Assembly (NCBI RefSeq): GCF_004216695.1
Contig: NZ_SGXC01000002.1
Coordinates: 496,001 to 560,000, forward strand
Reading direction: 5' to 3'
Origin: Pigmentiphaga kullae
GTDB lineage: Bacteria; Pseudomonadota; Gammaproteobacteria; Burkholderiales; Burkholderiaceae_B
Length of the DNA stretch: 64,000 nt
Part shown: positions 39,626 to 50,253 of the stretch, one piece after another
How the letters are laid out: every line of letters starts with the position of its first letter
How positions within the stretch are numbered: the first letter of the stretch is position 1
Notes under the pieces: generated by a model
What the model saw: the letters and a program-made list of their open reading frames with translations, nothing else
Database searches by the model: none
Told to the model about the DNA's origin: nothing
Position numbers and translations under genes: made by a program

Positions 39626-40555
39626 ATGAGCGCATCCACCATCGTCCTGCTGGTCATTGTTTTCCTGGCCATCCTCATCGTCGTCAAGGCCATCGCCATC
39701 GTTCCGCAGCAGCATGCGTGGGTGGTCGAGCGCCTGGGCAAGTTCGACCGCGTGCTCTCGCCCGGCGCCGGCTTCGTGATCCCGTTCATCGAACGCGTGG
39801 CCTACAAGCATTCGCTCAAGGAAATCCCGCTGGACGTGCCCAGCCAGGTGTGCATCACGCGCGACAACACGCAATTGCAGGTGGACGGCATCCTGTACTT
39901 CCAGGTTACCGATGCGATGCGTGCCTCGTACGGTTCGTCCAACTACATCGTCGCCATCACCCAGCTGGCCCAGACCACGCTGCGCTCGGTCATCGGCAAG
40001 CTGGAGCTGGACAAGACCTTCGAGGAACGCGAGCAGATCAACAGCAGCATCGTCAGCGCGCTGGACGAGGCCGCGCTGAACTGGGGCGTGAAAGTGCTGC
40101 GCTACGAAATCAAGGACCTGACGCCGCCGGCCGAGATCCTGCGCGCCATGCAGGCCCAGATCACCGCCGAGCGCGAGAAGCGGGCCCTGATCGCCGCCTC
40201 CGAAGGCCGCCGCCAGGAACAGATCAACATCGCCACCGGCGAGCGCGAGGCCGCCATCGCCCGTTCCGAGGGCGAAAAGCAGGCCCAGATCAACCAGGCC
40301 CAGGGCGAGGCCAACGCCGTCGTCACCGTGGCCGACGCCACCGCCAAGGCCATCATCCAGGTGGCCGAGGCCATCAAGCACCCCGGCGGCATGGAAGCGG
40401 TCAATCTCAAAGTGGCCGAGCGTTACGTCGATGCCTTCGGCAACCTTGCCAAGACCAACAACACCCTGATCGTGCCCGCCAACGTCAGCGACATCAGCGG
40501 CCTGATCGCTTCGGCGCTGACCGTGGTCAAGGGCACGCAGGCCGGGCAGGGCTGA
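39626..40555 (+). CDS. SPFH/band 7 (stomatin-like, QmcA type) membrane protein
   Basis: The 309-residue protein has one N-terminal membrane anchor, the SPFH domain (VPQQHAWVVERLGKFDRVL, then SPGAGFVIPFIERVAYKHSL) and a long charged coiled coil (AAIARSEGEKQAQINQAQGE). It assembles as large ring oligomers in the family. It follows nfeD by 50 bp with AAGGAA before the start. Confidence 0.9.
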   Translation: MSASTIVLLVIVFLAILIVVKAIAIVPQQHAWVVERLGKFDRVLSPGAGFVIPFIERVAYKHSLKEIPLDVPSQVCITRDNTQLQVDGILYFQVTDAMRASYGSSNYIVAITQLAQTTLRSVIGKLELDKTFEEREQINSSIVSALDEAALNWGVKVLRYEIKDLTPPAEILRAMQAQITAEREKRALIAASEGRRQEQINIATGEREAAIARSEGEKQAQINQAQGEANAVVTVADATAKAIIQVAEAIKHPGGMEAVNLKVAERYVDAFGNLAKTNNTLIVPANVSDISGLIASALTVVKGTQAGQG

Positions 40556-40567
40556 ACGCCGCAGCCT

Positions 40568-42889
40568 TCAGCCCGAGGGCAGCTCCAGCACGGCCTTGGC
40601 CAGGATGTTGCGCTGGATCTCGTTGCTGCCGGCGAAGATCTTCGCGCCCAGCGCGTTGAACAGCGGTGCCACCACGTGCAGGTCGATCTCGTCGGTGACG
40701 GCGTGGTCGCGCACCGCGCCGTATTCGCCGGCGGCCTCGATCAGCAGCAGGGCCAGCCGCTCGTAGGTCTCGGTGGACCAGATCTTCAGGACCGATACGG
40801 TGGGCGGGATGGCCGCCCCGCGCTTGGCCAGTTCGGCAAAGCAGCCGTACGCCGCCCCCAGGTCCAGCGTGTCGAGCTGCAGGGCCGTATGGCGCGCGAC
40901 GAAGGCGGGATCGTCGAACAGGCCACGCTGGCGCGCCAGTTTCTCCACCTGCCGCAGCGTGTGCTGGGAATGCTTGGGGCTGCCGGTGAACAGGCGCTCG
41001 AAGCCCAACAGCGCCTTGGCCACCGTCCAACCTTCGTTCAGGCCGCCCACCAGGTTCTCGCGCGGCACCCGCACATTGTCGAAGAACACCTCGCAGAACT
41101 CCCGTTCGTCGGCGATGTTGCGGATGGGGCGCACGGTGATGCCGGGCGTCTTCAGGTCCACCAGCAGGAAGCTGATGCCGGCCTGCTTTTTCACCGTTTT
41201 GTCGGTGCGCACGAGCATGAACATGTGCGTGCCGTCCGAGCCCCAGGTCGTCCAGGTCTTCTGGCCGTTGACGACGAAATGGTCGCCGTCGGGCACGGCT
41301 TCCGTGCGCACGGCGGCAAGATCCGAGCCGGCGTTGGGTTCCGAATAGCCCTGGATCCAGACGTGCTCGCCCTTCAGGATGGCCGGCAGGAAGCGGGCGC
41401 GCTGTTCCTGGGTGCCGAAGCGCATCAGGATGGGGCCCACCATGTTCAGCCCCTGGTCGGGCGGCCGCGCGACGCCGTAGGCCTCGGCCTCCTCGATGTA
41501 GGCGATCAGCTTGTCCGGCGGCAAGCCCATGCCGCCATGCTCGCGCGGCCAGGCCGGTGCCAGCCAGCCCAGGCGGGCCAGCGTCAGGTACCAGTCGCGC
41601 GTCTCGGCCCAGGTCTGCCGGTAGGGCATGTGGCGCCGGTCCTGCGGGTAATGGGCGTCGAACAGCGCGCGCACCAGGCGGCGGAACTCGGCTTCGGGCA
41701 TGGCCTCCCAGTCCGCGTCGGCGGGGAACGCGGTGATGGGCGCGGGCGACGGGGCGGCTTCGTGGTGATCCGCCTGCGGCGCGGCCAGCGCCGCGTAGCG
41801 CATGCGGTGCGCCTCGGCGTTGCCCAGGTGCGCGGACAGCGCCATCGCGCGGCGGAAATACAGGCCGATGTCGTATTCATGGGTGGTGCCGATGGCCCCG
41901 TGCAGCTGGATCGCCATGCGGGTCATCTCCAACGCCGCGTGGGCGCATCGGGCCTTGGCCCGGCTGGCCAGGCGCGCCAGTCGGGTGGCGGGGATATCCG
42001 GTGCCGCCTGCGCCAGCACCTCGCGCAGGCAGGCCTCGGCCAGCTCCACCTGTATCAGCCCATCGACCAGGCGGTGCTGCAAGGCCTGGAAGCTGCCGAT
42101 GGGGCGGCCGAACTGTTCCCGCGTCGCCAGATAGTCGCGCGTCAGTTCCAGCGCCCGCCGCGCGATGCCCGCCAGTTCCGCGCTCTGGGCGAGGCGCGCC
42201 GCGTCGTTGGCGCGCGCCAGGGCCTCGATGGCCGTCGGGCCGGTGGCCAGCACGTGCTCCGCGTCCAGGACCGAGCCGTCCAGCTCCAGGTCGGCCTGCG
42301 CGCTGCCATCCACCTGGCGCCGGGTGGCGGGGGCGCGAGCCAGCCGCTCGCGGGGCAGCCACAGCAGGGCGACTTCGCCGTCCAGCGTGGCCGTCAGCAG
42401 CCAGCCGTCCACGCCGGCGCCGGGCTGGGCGAAGCGCTTGCGGCCGGCCAGCCGCAGCCCCATGGTCTCGCGCGTGGCGTGCGCGCCGGGCTGGGCGTCC
42501 GGATCGAGCTGGCCGGCGTGTTCCTGCCATGCCACGCCCATCAGCAGGTCGCCCGACATCGCCTTCTCCAGTAACGCCGCGCGCAGCGGCGTGGCGGGCA
42601 CGCCGGCCAGCAGCGCCATCGTATGCGCGCCCGCCGCGGCCAGCGGTTCGGGCAGCAGATGGCGGCCGGCTTCCTGGGCGATCGCGCACAGTTCGGGCAG
42701 ACCCAGGCCCAGTCCGCCGTCGGCCTCGGCCACGAGCACCGCCAGCCAGCCGAGTTTCGCGATGCGCCGCCATTCGGCGCGGTCGTGGCCGCCCGCGCTG
42801 TCGTCCAGCGCGCGCATGCGCTGCCGCTGGTCGGCCGCGCCCAGGTAGCCGGCGGCGCTGTCGCGAAATTCCCGCAGAGTGTCGTCCAT
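40568..42889 (-). CDS. acyl-CoA dehydrogenase, two-domain fusion
   Basis: The 773-residue protein is about twice the usual 380. Residues 1 to about 370 look like a divergent acyl-CoA dehydrogenase (LAVLVAEADGGLGLGLPELC, then YLATREQFGRPIGSFQALQH). Residues from about 385 form a second, better conserved one (GYSEPNAGSDLAAVRTEAV, GSNEIQRNILAKAVLELP). Such fusions probably work as internal pseudo-dimers with one active half. It is cotranscribed with two CoA-transferases, which suggests import of an acid as its CoA ester followed by FAD-dependent desaturation. Confidence 0.87.
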   Translation of the reverse strand: MDDTLREFRDSAAGYLGAADQRQRMRALDDSAGGHDRAEWRRIAKLGWLAVLVAEADGGLGLGLPELCAIAQEAGRHLLPEPLAAAGAHTMALLAGVPATPLRAALLEKAMSGDLLMGVAWQEHAGQLDPDAQPGAHATRETMGLRLAGRKRFAQPGAGVDGWLLTATLDGEVALLWLPRERLARAPATRRQVDGSAQADLELDGSVLDAEHVLATGPTAIEALARANDAARLAQSAELAGIARRALELTRDYLATREQFGRPIGSFQALQHRLVDGLIQVELAEACLREVLAQAAPDIPATRLARLASRAKARCAHAALEMTRMAIQLHGAIGTTHEYDIGLYFRRAMALSAHLGNAEAHRMRYAALAAPQADHHEAAPSPAPITAFPADADWEAMPEAEFRRLVRALFDAHYPQDRRHMPYRQTWAETRDWYLTLARLGWLAPAWPREHGGMGLPPDKLIAYIEEAEAYGVARPPDQGLNMVGPILMRFGTQEQRARFLPAILKGEHVWIQGYSEPNAGSDLAAVRTEAVPDGDHFVVNGQKTWTTWGSDGTHMFMLVRTDKTVKKQAGISFLLVDLKTPGITVRPIRNIADEREFCEVFFDNVRVPRENLVGGLNEGWTVAKALLGFERLFTGSPKHSQHTLRQVEKLARQRGLFDDPAFVARHTALQLDTLDLGAAYGCFAELAKRGAAIPPTVSVLKIWSTETYERLALLLIEAAGEYGAVRDHAVTDEIDLHVVAPLFNALGAKIFAGSNEIQRNILAKAVLELPSG

Positions 42890-42913
42890 GAAAGTCCCCG
42901 GGGGCGTGCCCCG

Positions 42914-44125
42914 TCAAAGAATGCCTTGCTCGCGCAGCGCGCGCAGCCGTTCAACCGGCACTTGCAGCAGTTGCGCGCAGATTTCCTCGGTGTGCTCGCC
43001 CAGCGCCGGCGGTGGGCGCCGGTATTCGACCGGAGTTTCCGACAGGCGCACGGGATTGGCCACCAGGGGCAGGGTGCCGGTGGGCGTGAAGGGCAGGTGC
43101 GTGACCACCTGGCGGTGCCGCACCTGCGGATCGTCGAAGGCCTGCCGGAAGTCCTGGATGGGCGCGCAGGGCACGCCGGCCCGGTCCAGCACATCCAGCC
43201 AGTGGGCGCGCGGGTGCGCGCGCAGCGCCTCTTGCAGCAGGGGCACCAGCGTGTCCTGGTGCCGCATGCGCCGGAGATTGGCGGCGTAGCGCGCATCGTC
43301 CGCCAGCCCGGGCAGGCCCAGCGCGGCGGCCAGCCGGCGGAACTGGTCGTCGTTGCCGCACATCACCACCACCGGCTGGTCCGCGCAGTCGAAGGCCTGG
43401 TAGGGCACCATGAAATGCGAGCGCGTGCCGATGCGCGCCGGCTGTTCGCCCGACAGCAGATAGCCCATCGCGACGTGCGAGGCGGCGGCCAACTGGCAGT
43501 CCAGCAGCGCGATGTCGATGTGCTGGCCTTCGCACAGGCCCGCCTGGCGCGCGTGCAGCGCCGACAGGATGCCGATCACCGCATGGTAGGCGGCGGTGAT
43601 GTCCGACACCGAATAGCCCACGCGCTGCGGCGGCCCGTCGGGGTCGCCCGTCATGCTCATGATGCCGCTCATGGCCTGGAACACCAGGTCGTAGCCCGGC
43701 TGGCGGGCGCGCGGCCCGTCCTGGCCGAAGCCGGTGATCGAGCAATAGATCAGGCGCGGATTGGCCGCGCGCAGCGACGCGTAGTCCAGCCCGTGGCGGC
43801 CCAGGTCGCCGGCCTTGAAGTTCTCGATGAAGACGTCGCTTTGCCGTGCCAGGTCGCGCACCAGCGCCTGCCCCTCGGGCCTGGCGAGGTCGATGGCGAT
43901 GGATCGCTTGCCGCGGTTCATCGCCAGGAAGGACGAGGTCCAGTCCTGCGGTCTGCCTTCGGCGTCCCGCAGCGGCGAGCCTTGGTGGCGGGCCTCGTCG
44001 CCCACGCCCGGCCGTTCGACCTTGATCACGTCCGCCCCCAGGTCGGCCAGCATCTGGGTCGCGAACGGGCCGGAGAACACCCGGCTCAGGTCCAGCACGC
44101 GGATGCCGTGCAGCGGCGCGGTCAT
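42914..44125 (-). CDS. CaiB/BaiF family CoA-transferase (1)
   Basis: The 403-residue class III CoA-transferase has GIRVLDLSRVFSGPFATQML at the N-terminus, VIKVERPG, and FLAMNRGKRSIAIDL with the region before the catalytic Asp (FIENFKAGDLGRHGLDY). It moves CoA between carboxylic acids. It is a close paralogue of the next upstream gene, with an ATGA overlap between them, and ends 24 bp before the acyl-CoA dehydrogenase start. Confidence 0.9.
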   Translation of the reverse strand: MTAPLHGIRVLDLSRVFSGPFATQMLADLGADVIKVERPGVGDEARHQGSPLRDAEGRPQDWTSSFLAMNRGKRSIAIDLARPEGQALVRDLARQSDVFIENFKAGDLGRHGLDYASLRAANPRLIYCSITGFGQDGPRARQPGYDLVFQAMSGIMSMTGDPDGPPQRVGYSVSDITAAYHAVIGILSALHARQAGLCEGQHIDIALLDCQLAAASHVAMGYLLSGEQPARIGTRSHFMVPYQAFDCADQPVVVMCGNDDQFRRLAAALGLPGLADDARYAANLRRMRHQDTLVPLLQEALRAHPRAHWLDVLDRAGVPCAPIQDFRQAFDDPQVRHRQVVTHLPFTPTGTLPLVANPVRLSETPVEYRRPPPALGEHTEEICAQLLQVPVERLRALREQGIL

Positions 44126-45354
44126 GGGGCGGCCTGGATGATGCGGTCGCGCCGCAGGGCCTCCAGCTCGGCCGTCTCCAGGCCCAGCACCTCGCGCAGC
44201 ACTTCGTCCGTGTGCTGGCCCAGGCCGGGCGGGGCGCGCCGGTATTGGACCGGCGTTTCCGAGAAACGGACCGGATTGGCCACCTGGGGAATATCGCGCC
44301 CCGCGGCCGTGGGCATGCGCCGCAGCATTTCCCGATGGCGTATCTGCGGATCGTCGAACACCTGCGCGAAGTCGTTGATGGGGCCGCAGGGCACGCCGGC
44401 GGCATCGAAGGCCGCGCGCAATCGCGCCACGGGATGCCGGACGATGGCCTGTTCCAGCAGCGGCACCAGCTCCAGCCGGTGCCGGGCCCGCATGGGATTG
44501 GTGGCATAGCGCGGATCGTCCGGCAGCCCGGGCAGTTCCAGCACCTCGCACATGGCGGCGAACTGCGTGTCGTTGCCCACCGCGACCACGATCTGGCCGT
44601 CGGCGCAGTCGAACGACTGCCAGGGGCAGGTGATGGGCGAGGCATTGCCCAGCCGCGCCGGCTGCCGCCCCGACACCAGGTACATCATGGCCACGTGCGA
44701 AATCGACGCCACCTGGGCGTCCAGCAGGGCCAGGTCGATGTGCTGCCCCGTGCCGGACACCACGTCGCGGTGGCGCAGCGCCGCCAGGATGGCGCTGACC
44801 GCGTAGAAGCCGGCGGTGATGTCCCCCACCGAATAGCCCACGCGCAGCGGCCCGCCGCCGGGCTCGCCGTCGGCATGGCCGGTGATGCTCATCAGTCCGC
44901 TCATGGACTGGAACAGCGGGTCGTAGCCCGGCAGGTGGCTATAGGGACCGGTCTGCCCGAATCCGCTGATCGAGCAATACACCAGCCTGGGGTTCAGCGC
45001 CGCCAGCGACGCGTGGTCCAGCCCGTAGCGGGCCAGGTCGCCGGCCTTGAAGTTCTCGATCAGGATGTCCGAGCGCATGGCCAGCTCGCGCACCAGCGCC
45101 TGTCCGGCCGGCCTGGACAGGTCGATGGCCACCGAGCGCTTGCCCCGGTTCATGGACATGAACGACGAGGTTTCGCCCACCTCGCCGCCGTCCTCGCCGC
45201 GCGCCCGCAGCCCCTGGTGGCGCACGTCGTCGCCGCGCCCGGGGCGTTCCACCTTGATTACGTCGGCCCCGAAATCGGCCAGCATCTGCGCGGCCCAGGG
45301 GCCCGAGAACACCCGGCTCAGGTCCAGGACCTTCACGCCCGCCAGGCTGCTCAT
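44122..45354 (-). CDS. CaiB/BaiF family CoA-transferase (2)
   Basis: The 410-residue class III CoA-transferase has GVKVLDLSRVFSGPWAAQML and MSMNRGKRSVAIDLSRPAGQ. It is paralogous to the following gene, and the two may form a heterodimer such as succinyl-CoA-dependent enzymes use; this is inference. It is the first full gene of the three-gene operon, preceded by a tiny overlapping reading frame. Confidence 0.9.
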   Translation of the reverse strand: MSSLAGVKVLDLSRVFSGPWAAQMLADFGADVIKVERPGRGDDVRHQGLRARGEDGGEVGETSSFMSMNRGKRSVAIDLSRPAGQALVRELAMRSDILIENFKAGDLARYGLDHASLAALNPRLVYCSISGFGQTGPYSHLPGYDPLFQSMSGLMSITGHADGEPGGGPLRVGYSVGDITAGFYAVSAILAALRHRDVVSGTGQHIDLALLDAQVASISHVAMMYLVSGRQPARLGNASPITCPWQSFDCADGQIVVAVGNDTQFAAMCEVLELPGLPDDPRYATNPMRARHRLELVPLLEQAIVRHPVARLRAAFDAAGVPCGPINDFAQVFDDPQIRHREMLRRMPTAAGRDIPQVANPVRFSETPVQYRRAPPGLGQHTDEVLREVLGLETAELEALRRDRIIQAAP

Positions 45355-45422
45355 GGCCGGCTCGCGCCGTGGGTGGACAGGTAGGGGATGTCAGGAGGGC
45401 AGGGGGCGGTGCGGCGCGGCAT
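45351..45422 (-). CDS. possible 23-residue leader peptide upstream of the CoA-transferase operon
   Basis: A 24-codon frame (MPRRTAPCPPDIPYLSTHGASRP) has a good ribosome site (CCAGGAGACGCCCC) and ends in an ATGA overlap with the CoA-transferase start. It could couple translation or act as a regulatory upstream frame. No homology can be claimed, and chance is not excluded. The remaining gap to smpB (45423-45557) holds no other gene. Confidence 0.35.
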   Translation of the reverse strand: MPRRTAPCPPDIPYLSTHGASRP

Positions 45423-45557
45423 GGGGCGTCTCCTGGCCGGATCCGGGTCCGGTCTCGTGCGGTGGATGGCTGGCACGAGTATAGGTAGCCGCCGCGCGGC
45501 TGTTCATCACCGCGGCGCCAAAGCTGATATGCCTAGGGCGTGCACCCGCTAAAGGAG

Positions 45558-46019
45558 TCAGGAGGCGCGCTTGCGCGTATCGTGCTTCATGATCTGCGCC
45601 TTCTCGCGCAGCCAGTCGCGTTCGCGCTCGGTGTCGCGCTTGTCGAACTGCTTCTTGCCCCGCGCCAGCCCGAATTCCAGCTTGATCAGCGAGTTCTTGA
45701 AATGCAGGTTCAGCGGCACCAGCGCGAAGCCGCGCTGTTCCACCTTGCCGATCAGCTTGTTGATTTCCTCGGCCTTGAGCAGCAGCTTGCGCGTGCGGGT
45801 GGCGTCGGGATGGACGTGGGTGGAGGCTGTTTCCAGGGGGCTGACGTGCATGCCCAGCAGGTAGAGTTCGGCATCGCGGACGATGACGTAGCTTTCCTTG
45901 AGCTGCACGCGCCCGGCACGGATGGCCTTCACCTCCCAGCCTTCGAGCACCAGGCCGGCCTCGAAACGCTCGTCGATGAAGTAGTCGTGGAATGCCTTGC
46001 GGTTCTCAATGATGCTCAT
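45558..46019 (-). CDS. smpB: SsrA-binding protein
   Basis: The 153-residue RNA-binding protein brings tmRNA to stalled ribosomes. [20 protein letters not shown] and [18 protein letters not shown] are family segments, and the basic C-terminal tail ([19 protein letters not shown]) is intact. The tmRNA gene is not in the window. It is divergent from ratA, the usual arrangement in proteobacteria. Confidence 0.96.
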   Translation of the reverse strand: MSIIENRKAFHDYFIDERFEAGLVLEGWEVKAIRAGRVQLKESYVIVRDAELYLLGMHVSPLETASTHVHPDATRTRKLLLKAEEINKLIGKVEQRGFALVPLNLHFKNSLIKLEFGLARGKKQFDKRDTERERDWLREKAQIMKHDTRKRAS

Positions 46020-46076
46020 TCGTCACGCCGTTAAAATGATTCATTCTAGCAATTTGCCCAATCGGATCGTCTACGC

Positions 46077-46508
46077 ATGCATAAAGTGCAACGTTCGGTG
46101 TTGGTCCCCTATAGCGCCGCCCAGATGTTCGACCTGGTGGCCAAGGTCGAGGACTACCCCAAATTCATGCCCTGGTGCGGCGGAACCGAGGTGCACGAAC
46201 GGGACGAGAACGGCGTGCGCGCTTCGGTCGTGATCCAGTTCGCCGGCCTGCGCCAGCGTTTCACCACCCGCAACACCCACCATTACCCCGACCGCATCCA
46301 GCTGGATCTGGTCGATGGACCGTTTTCGATGCTCGAAGGGGTCTGGGAGTTCCAGCCCCTGGCCGACGATGCCTGCAAGGTGGTCTTCACCATGCAATAC
46401 CAGTTTTCCAGCCGTGCGCTGGAGGCCCTGGTCGGCCCCGTGTTCAATCGTATCGCCACCAGCTTCATCGACGCCTTCACCCAGCGGGCCGAAGCCTGTT
46501 ATGGATAG
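46077..46508 (+). CDS. ratA: RatA-like START-domain protein (coenzyme Q-binding Coq10 family)
   Basis: The 143-residue START/polyketide-cyclase fold protein has QRSVLVPYSAAQMFDLVAKV and DYPKFMPWCGG, both diagnostic. In E. coli it is reported to block 70S assembly, while relatives help ubiquinone handling, so the role here is open. It overlaps rnfH by 8 bp. Confidence 0.92.
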   Translation: MHKVQRSVLVPYSAAQMFDLVAKVEDYPKFMPWCGGTEVHERDENGVRASVVIQFAGLRQRFTTRNTHHYPDRIQLDLVDGPFSMLEGVWEFQPLADDACKVVFTMQYQFSSRALEALVGPVFNRIATSFIDAFTQRAEACYG

Positions 46509-46839
46509 CCCGGCGGGGCAGGGCGGCACCGTGGCCGTCAGCGTCTGTTATGCGGATGCCACGGAAACCTGGCTGCGGGAACTCGTCCTGCCCCAGGGGG
46601 CGACCCTGGCCGACGCCATCCGCGCCAGCGGCTTTCGCCTGGCCTACCCGGGCGTGGATCCCGCCCGGGCCGGTACCGGCGTCCACGGCCGCCGCCGGCC
46701 GCTGGACCACGTGCTGCACGACCATGACCGGGTCGAAATCTACCGCCCGCTGGTCTTCGACCCCAAGGAATCCCGCCGCCGGCGGGCCGCCCACAAGGCG
46801 GCTTCGGCCGGCGCCAAGGGGCGCGGACGGGCCCGCTAA
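46501..46839 (+). CDS. rnfH: RnfH family ubiquitin-like protein (UPF0125)
   Basis: The 112-residue protein has a beta-grasp core (VSVCYADATETWLRELVLPQ, then DRVEIYRPLVFDPKESRRRR) and a basic Ala/Lys/Arg tail. It is the customary partner of ratA and is translationally overlapped with it. The molecular role is unknown. Confidence 0.9.
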   Translation: MDSPAGQGGTVAVSVCYADATETWLRELVLPQGATLADAIRASGFRLAYPGVDPARAGTGVHGRRRPLDHVLHDHDRVEIYRPLVFDPKESRRRRAAHKAASAGAKGRGRAR

Positions 46840-46889
46840 GCGCAGCCTGCGGGCAAACCGTGGGTTTTCCCGCATATAAACCCTCTTGA

Positions 46890-48422
<1,533 letters not shown>

Positions 48423-48425
48423 AGC

Positions 48426-50054
48426 GTGCACGACCGCATCCTGATTCTCGACTTCGGCTCGCAAGTCACCCAACTCATCGCCCGCCGCGTGCGCGAAGCG
48501 CAGGTCTACTGCGAAATCCATCCCTACGACGTGTCGGACGACTTCGTCCGCGGCGAACTCGCCAAGGGCCTGAAGGGCGTCATCCTGTCCGGCAGCCACG
48601 CCTCGGCCTACGACGAAGCCTCCATGCGCGCCCCCCAGGCCGTGTTCGAATCCGGCGTGCCCGTGCTCGGCATCTGCTACGGCATGCAGACCATGGCCAT
48701 GCAACTGGGCGGCAAGGTCAGCTTCAGCGATCACCGCGAATTCGGCTACGCCGAAGTCCGCGCCCATGGCCATACCCCCTTCCTGAACGGCATCCAGGAC
48801 TTCGCCACCCCCGAAGGCCACGGCATGCTCAAGGTCTGGATGAGCCACGGCGACAAGGTCACCGAACTGCCCCCCGGCTTCAAGCTCATGGCCTCCACCG
48901 CCTCGTGTCCCATCGCCGGCATGGCCGACGTCGACCGCGGCTACTACGCCGTCCAGTTCCACCCCGAAGTCACCCACACCGTCCAGGGCCAGGCCCTGCT
49001 GGCGCGCTTCGTGCACGACATCTGCGGCTGCGGCGACGACTGGAACATGCCCGACTACGTCAGCGAAGCCGTCGAGGCCATCCGCAAACAGGTCGGCAGC
49101 GATGAGGTGATCCTGGGCCTGTCCGGCGGCGTCGATTCTTCCGTTGCCGCCGCCCTGATCCACAAGGCCATCGGCGACCAGCTCACCTGCGTGTTCGTCG
49201 ACCACGGCCTGCTGCGCCTGAACGAAGGCGAACAGGTCATGAAGACCTTCGCCGAGAACATGGGCCTGAAGATCATCCACGTCGATGCCACGGATGACTT
49301 CATGGGCAAGCTGGCCGGCGAAACGGATCCCGAGGCCAAGCGCAAGATCATCGGCAAGGAATTCGTCGAAGTCTTCCAGCGCGAGTCCGGCAAGCTCAAG
49401 AGCGCGAAGTGGCTGGCGCAGGGGACCATCTACCCCGACGTGATCGAATCGGCCGGCGCCAAGACCGGCAAGGCCGTCACCATCAAGTCGCACCACAACG
49501 TGGGTGGCCTGCCCGATACCTTGCACCTGAAGCTGCTCGAGCCGCTGCGCGAACTGTTCAAGGACGAAGTGCGCAAGCTGGGTATCGCGCTGGGCCTGCC
49601 GCATGGCATGGTCTACCGGCACCCGTTCCCTGGCCCCGGCTTGGGCGTGAGGATCCTGGGCGAGGTGAAGAAGGAATACGCCGACCTGCTGCGCCGCGCG
49701 GATGCGATCTTCATCGAAGAACTGCGGGGCACGCGGGCGACCGAACAGGATGCCGCCGCGGGCCTGTGCGCGGCGGAAGAGGTCGGGAAGAACTGGTACG
49801 ACCTGACCAGCCAGGCGTTTGCCGTGTTCCTGCCCGTGAAGTCCGTGGGCGTGATGGGGGACGGGCGGACGTACGACTACGTCGTCGCGCTACGCGCGGT
49901 GCAGACCACCGACTTCATGACGGCGCATTGGGCGCATTTGCCTTATGCGTTGTTGGGGAGGACTTCGAACCGGATTATCAACGAGGTTCGGGGGTTGAAT
50001 CGGGTGGTTTATGACGTGTCGGGGAAGCCGCCGGCGACGATTGAGTGGGAGTGA
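48426..50054 (+). CDS. guaA: GMP synthase (glutamine-hydrolysing)
   Basis: The 542-residue enzyme converts XMP to GMP. The N-terminal class I amidotransferase has [11 protein letters not shown] with the catalytic Cys. The PP-loop ATPase motif is [15 protein letters not shown], and the C-terminal dimer domain ends PPATIEWE. It begins with GTG. Its final codons (GAG TGG GAG TGA) are the apparent integration site of the downstream islands, and the C-terminus is intact. Confidence 0.97.
   Translation: MHDRILILDFGSQVTQLIARRVREAQVYCEIHPYDVSDDFVRGELAKGLKGVILSGSHASAYDEASMRAPQAVFESGVPVLGICYGMQTMAMQLGGKVSFSDHREFGYAEVRAHGHTPFLNGIQDFATPEGHGMLKVWMSHGDKVTELPPGFKLMASTASCPIAGMADVDRGYYAVQFHPEVTHTVQGQALLARFVHDICGCGDDWNMPDYVSEAVEAIRKQVGSDEVILGLSGGVDSSVAAALIHKAIGDQLTCVFVDHGLLRLNEGEQVMKTFAENMGLKIIHVDATDDFMGKLAGETDPEAKRKIIGKEFVEVFQRESGKLKSAKWLAQGTIYPDVIESAGAKTGKAVTIKSHHNVGGLPDTLHLKLLEPLRELFKDEVRKLGIALGLPHGMVYRHPFPGPGLGVRILGEVKKEYADLLRRADAIFIEELRGTRATEQDAAAGLCAAEEVGKNWYDLTSQAFAVFLPVKSVGVMGDGRTYDYVVALRAVQTTDFMTAHWAHLPYALLGRTSNRIINEVRGLNRVVYDVSGKPPATIEWE
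50042..50054 (+). repeat. att-like direct repeat, copy 1 (guaA 3' end)
   Basis: TGAGTGGGAGTGA forms the last coding bases and stop of guaA. The same 13 bases recur at 52720 and (12 of 13) at 60204, always the same way round. The 3' end of guaA is a known target of some tyrosine integrases. This is the inferred attL of island 1. Confidence 0.75.
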
Positions 50055-50123
50055 GGGTGTTTTATAAGTTATTGATTTAAATGTTAAAATTTAATTTCAA
50101 TAACTATGTCTTCCACATCATCA

Positions 50124-50141
50124 ATGGTTTTTTTCATGGTA
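50124..50141 (+). repeat. integrase arm-like repeat, copy 1
   Basis: ATGGTTTTTTTCATGGTA lies 82 bp right of the att core. It resembles the 18-bp repeats at 52641 and 60125 (consensus ATGGTWTTTTTCRTGGYA). It is followed by a GGTAC/GTACC dyad, another feature seen at recombination sites. Confidence 0.5.
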
Positions 50142-50253
50142 CGTGTAGGGTGTACCAAGGGAAAAACGCCGATACCATGCATTGGGGCACAATCCCAACA
50201 TGGTATCGAGACCCGCCTTAGCATTGGCTTCGTTTTTCACGGCGCGCGATGGT

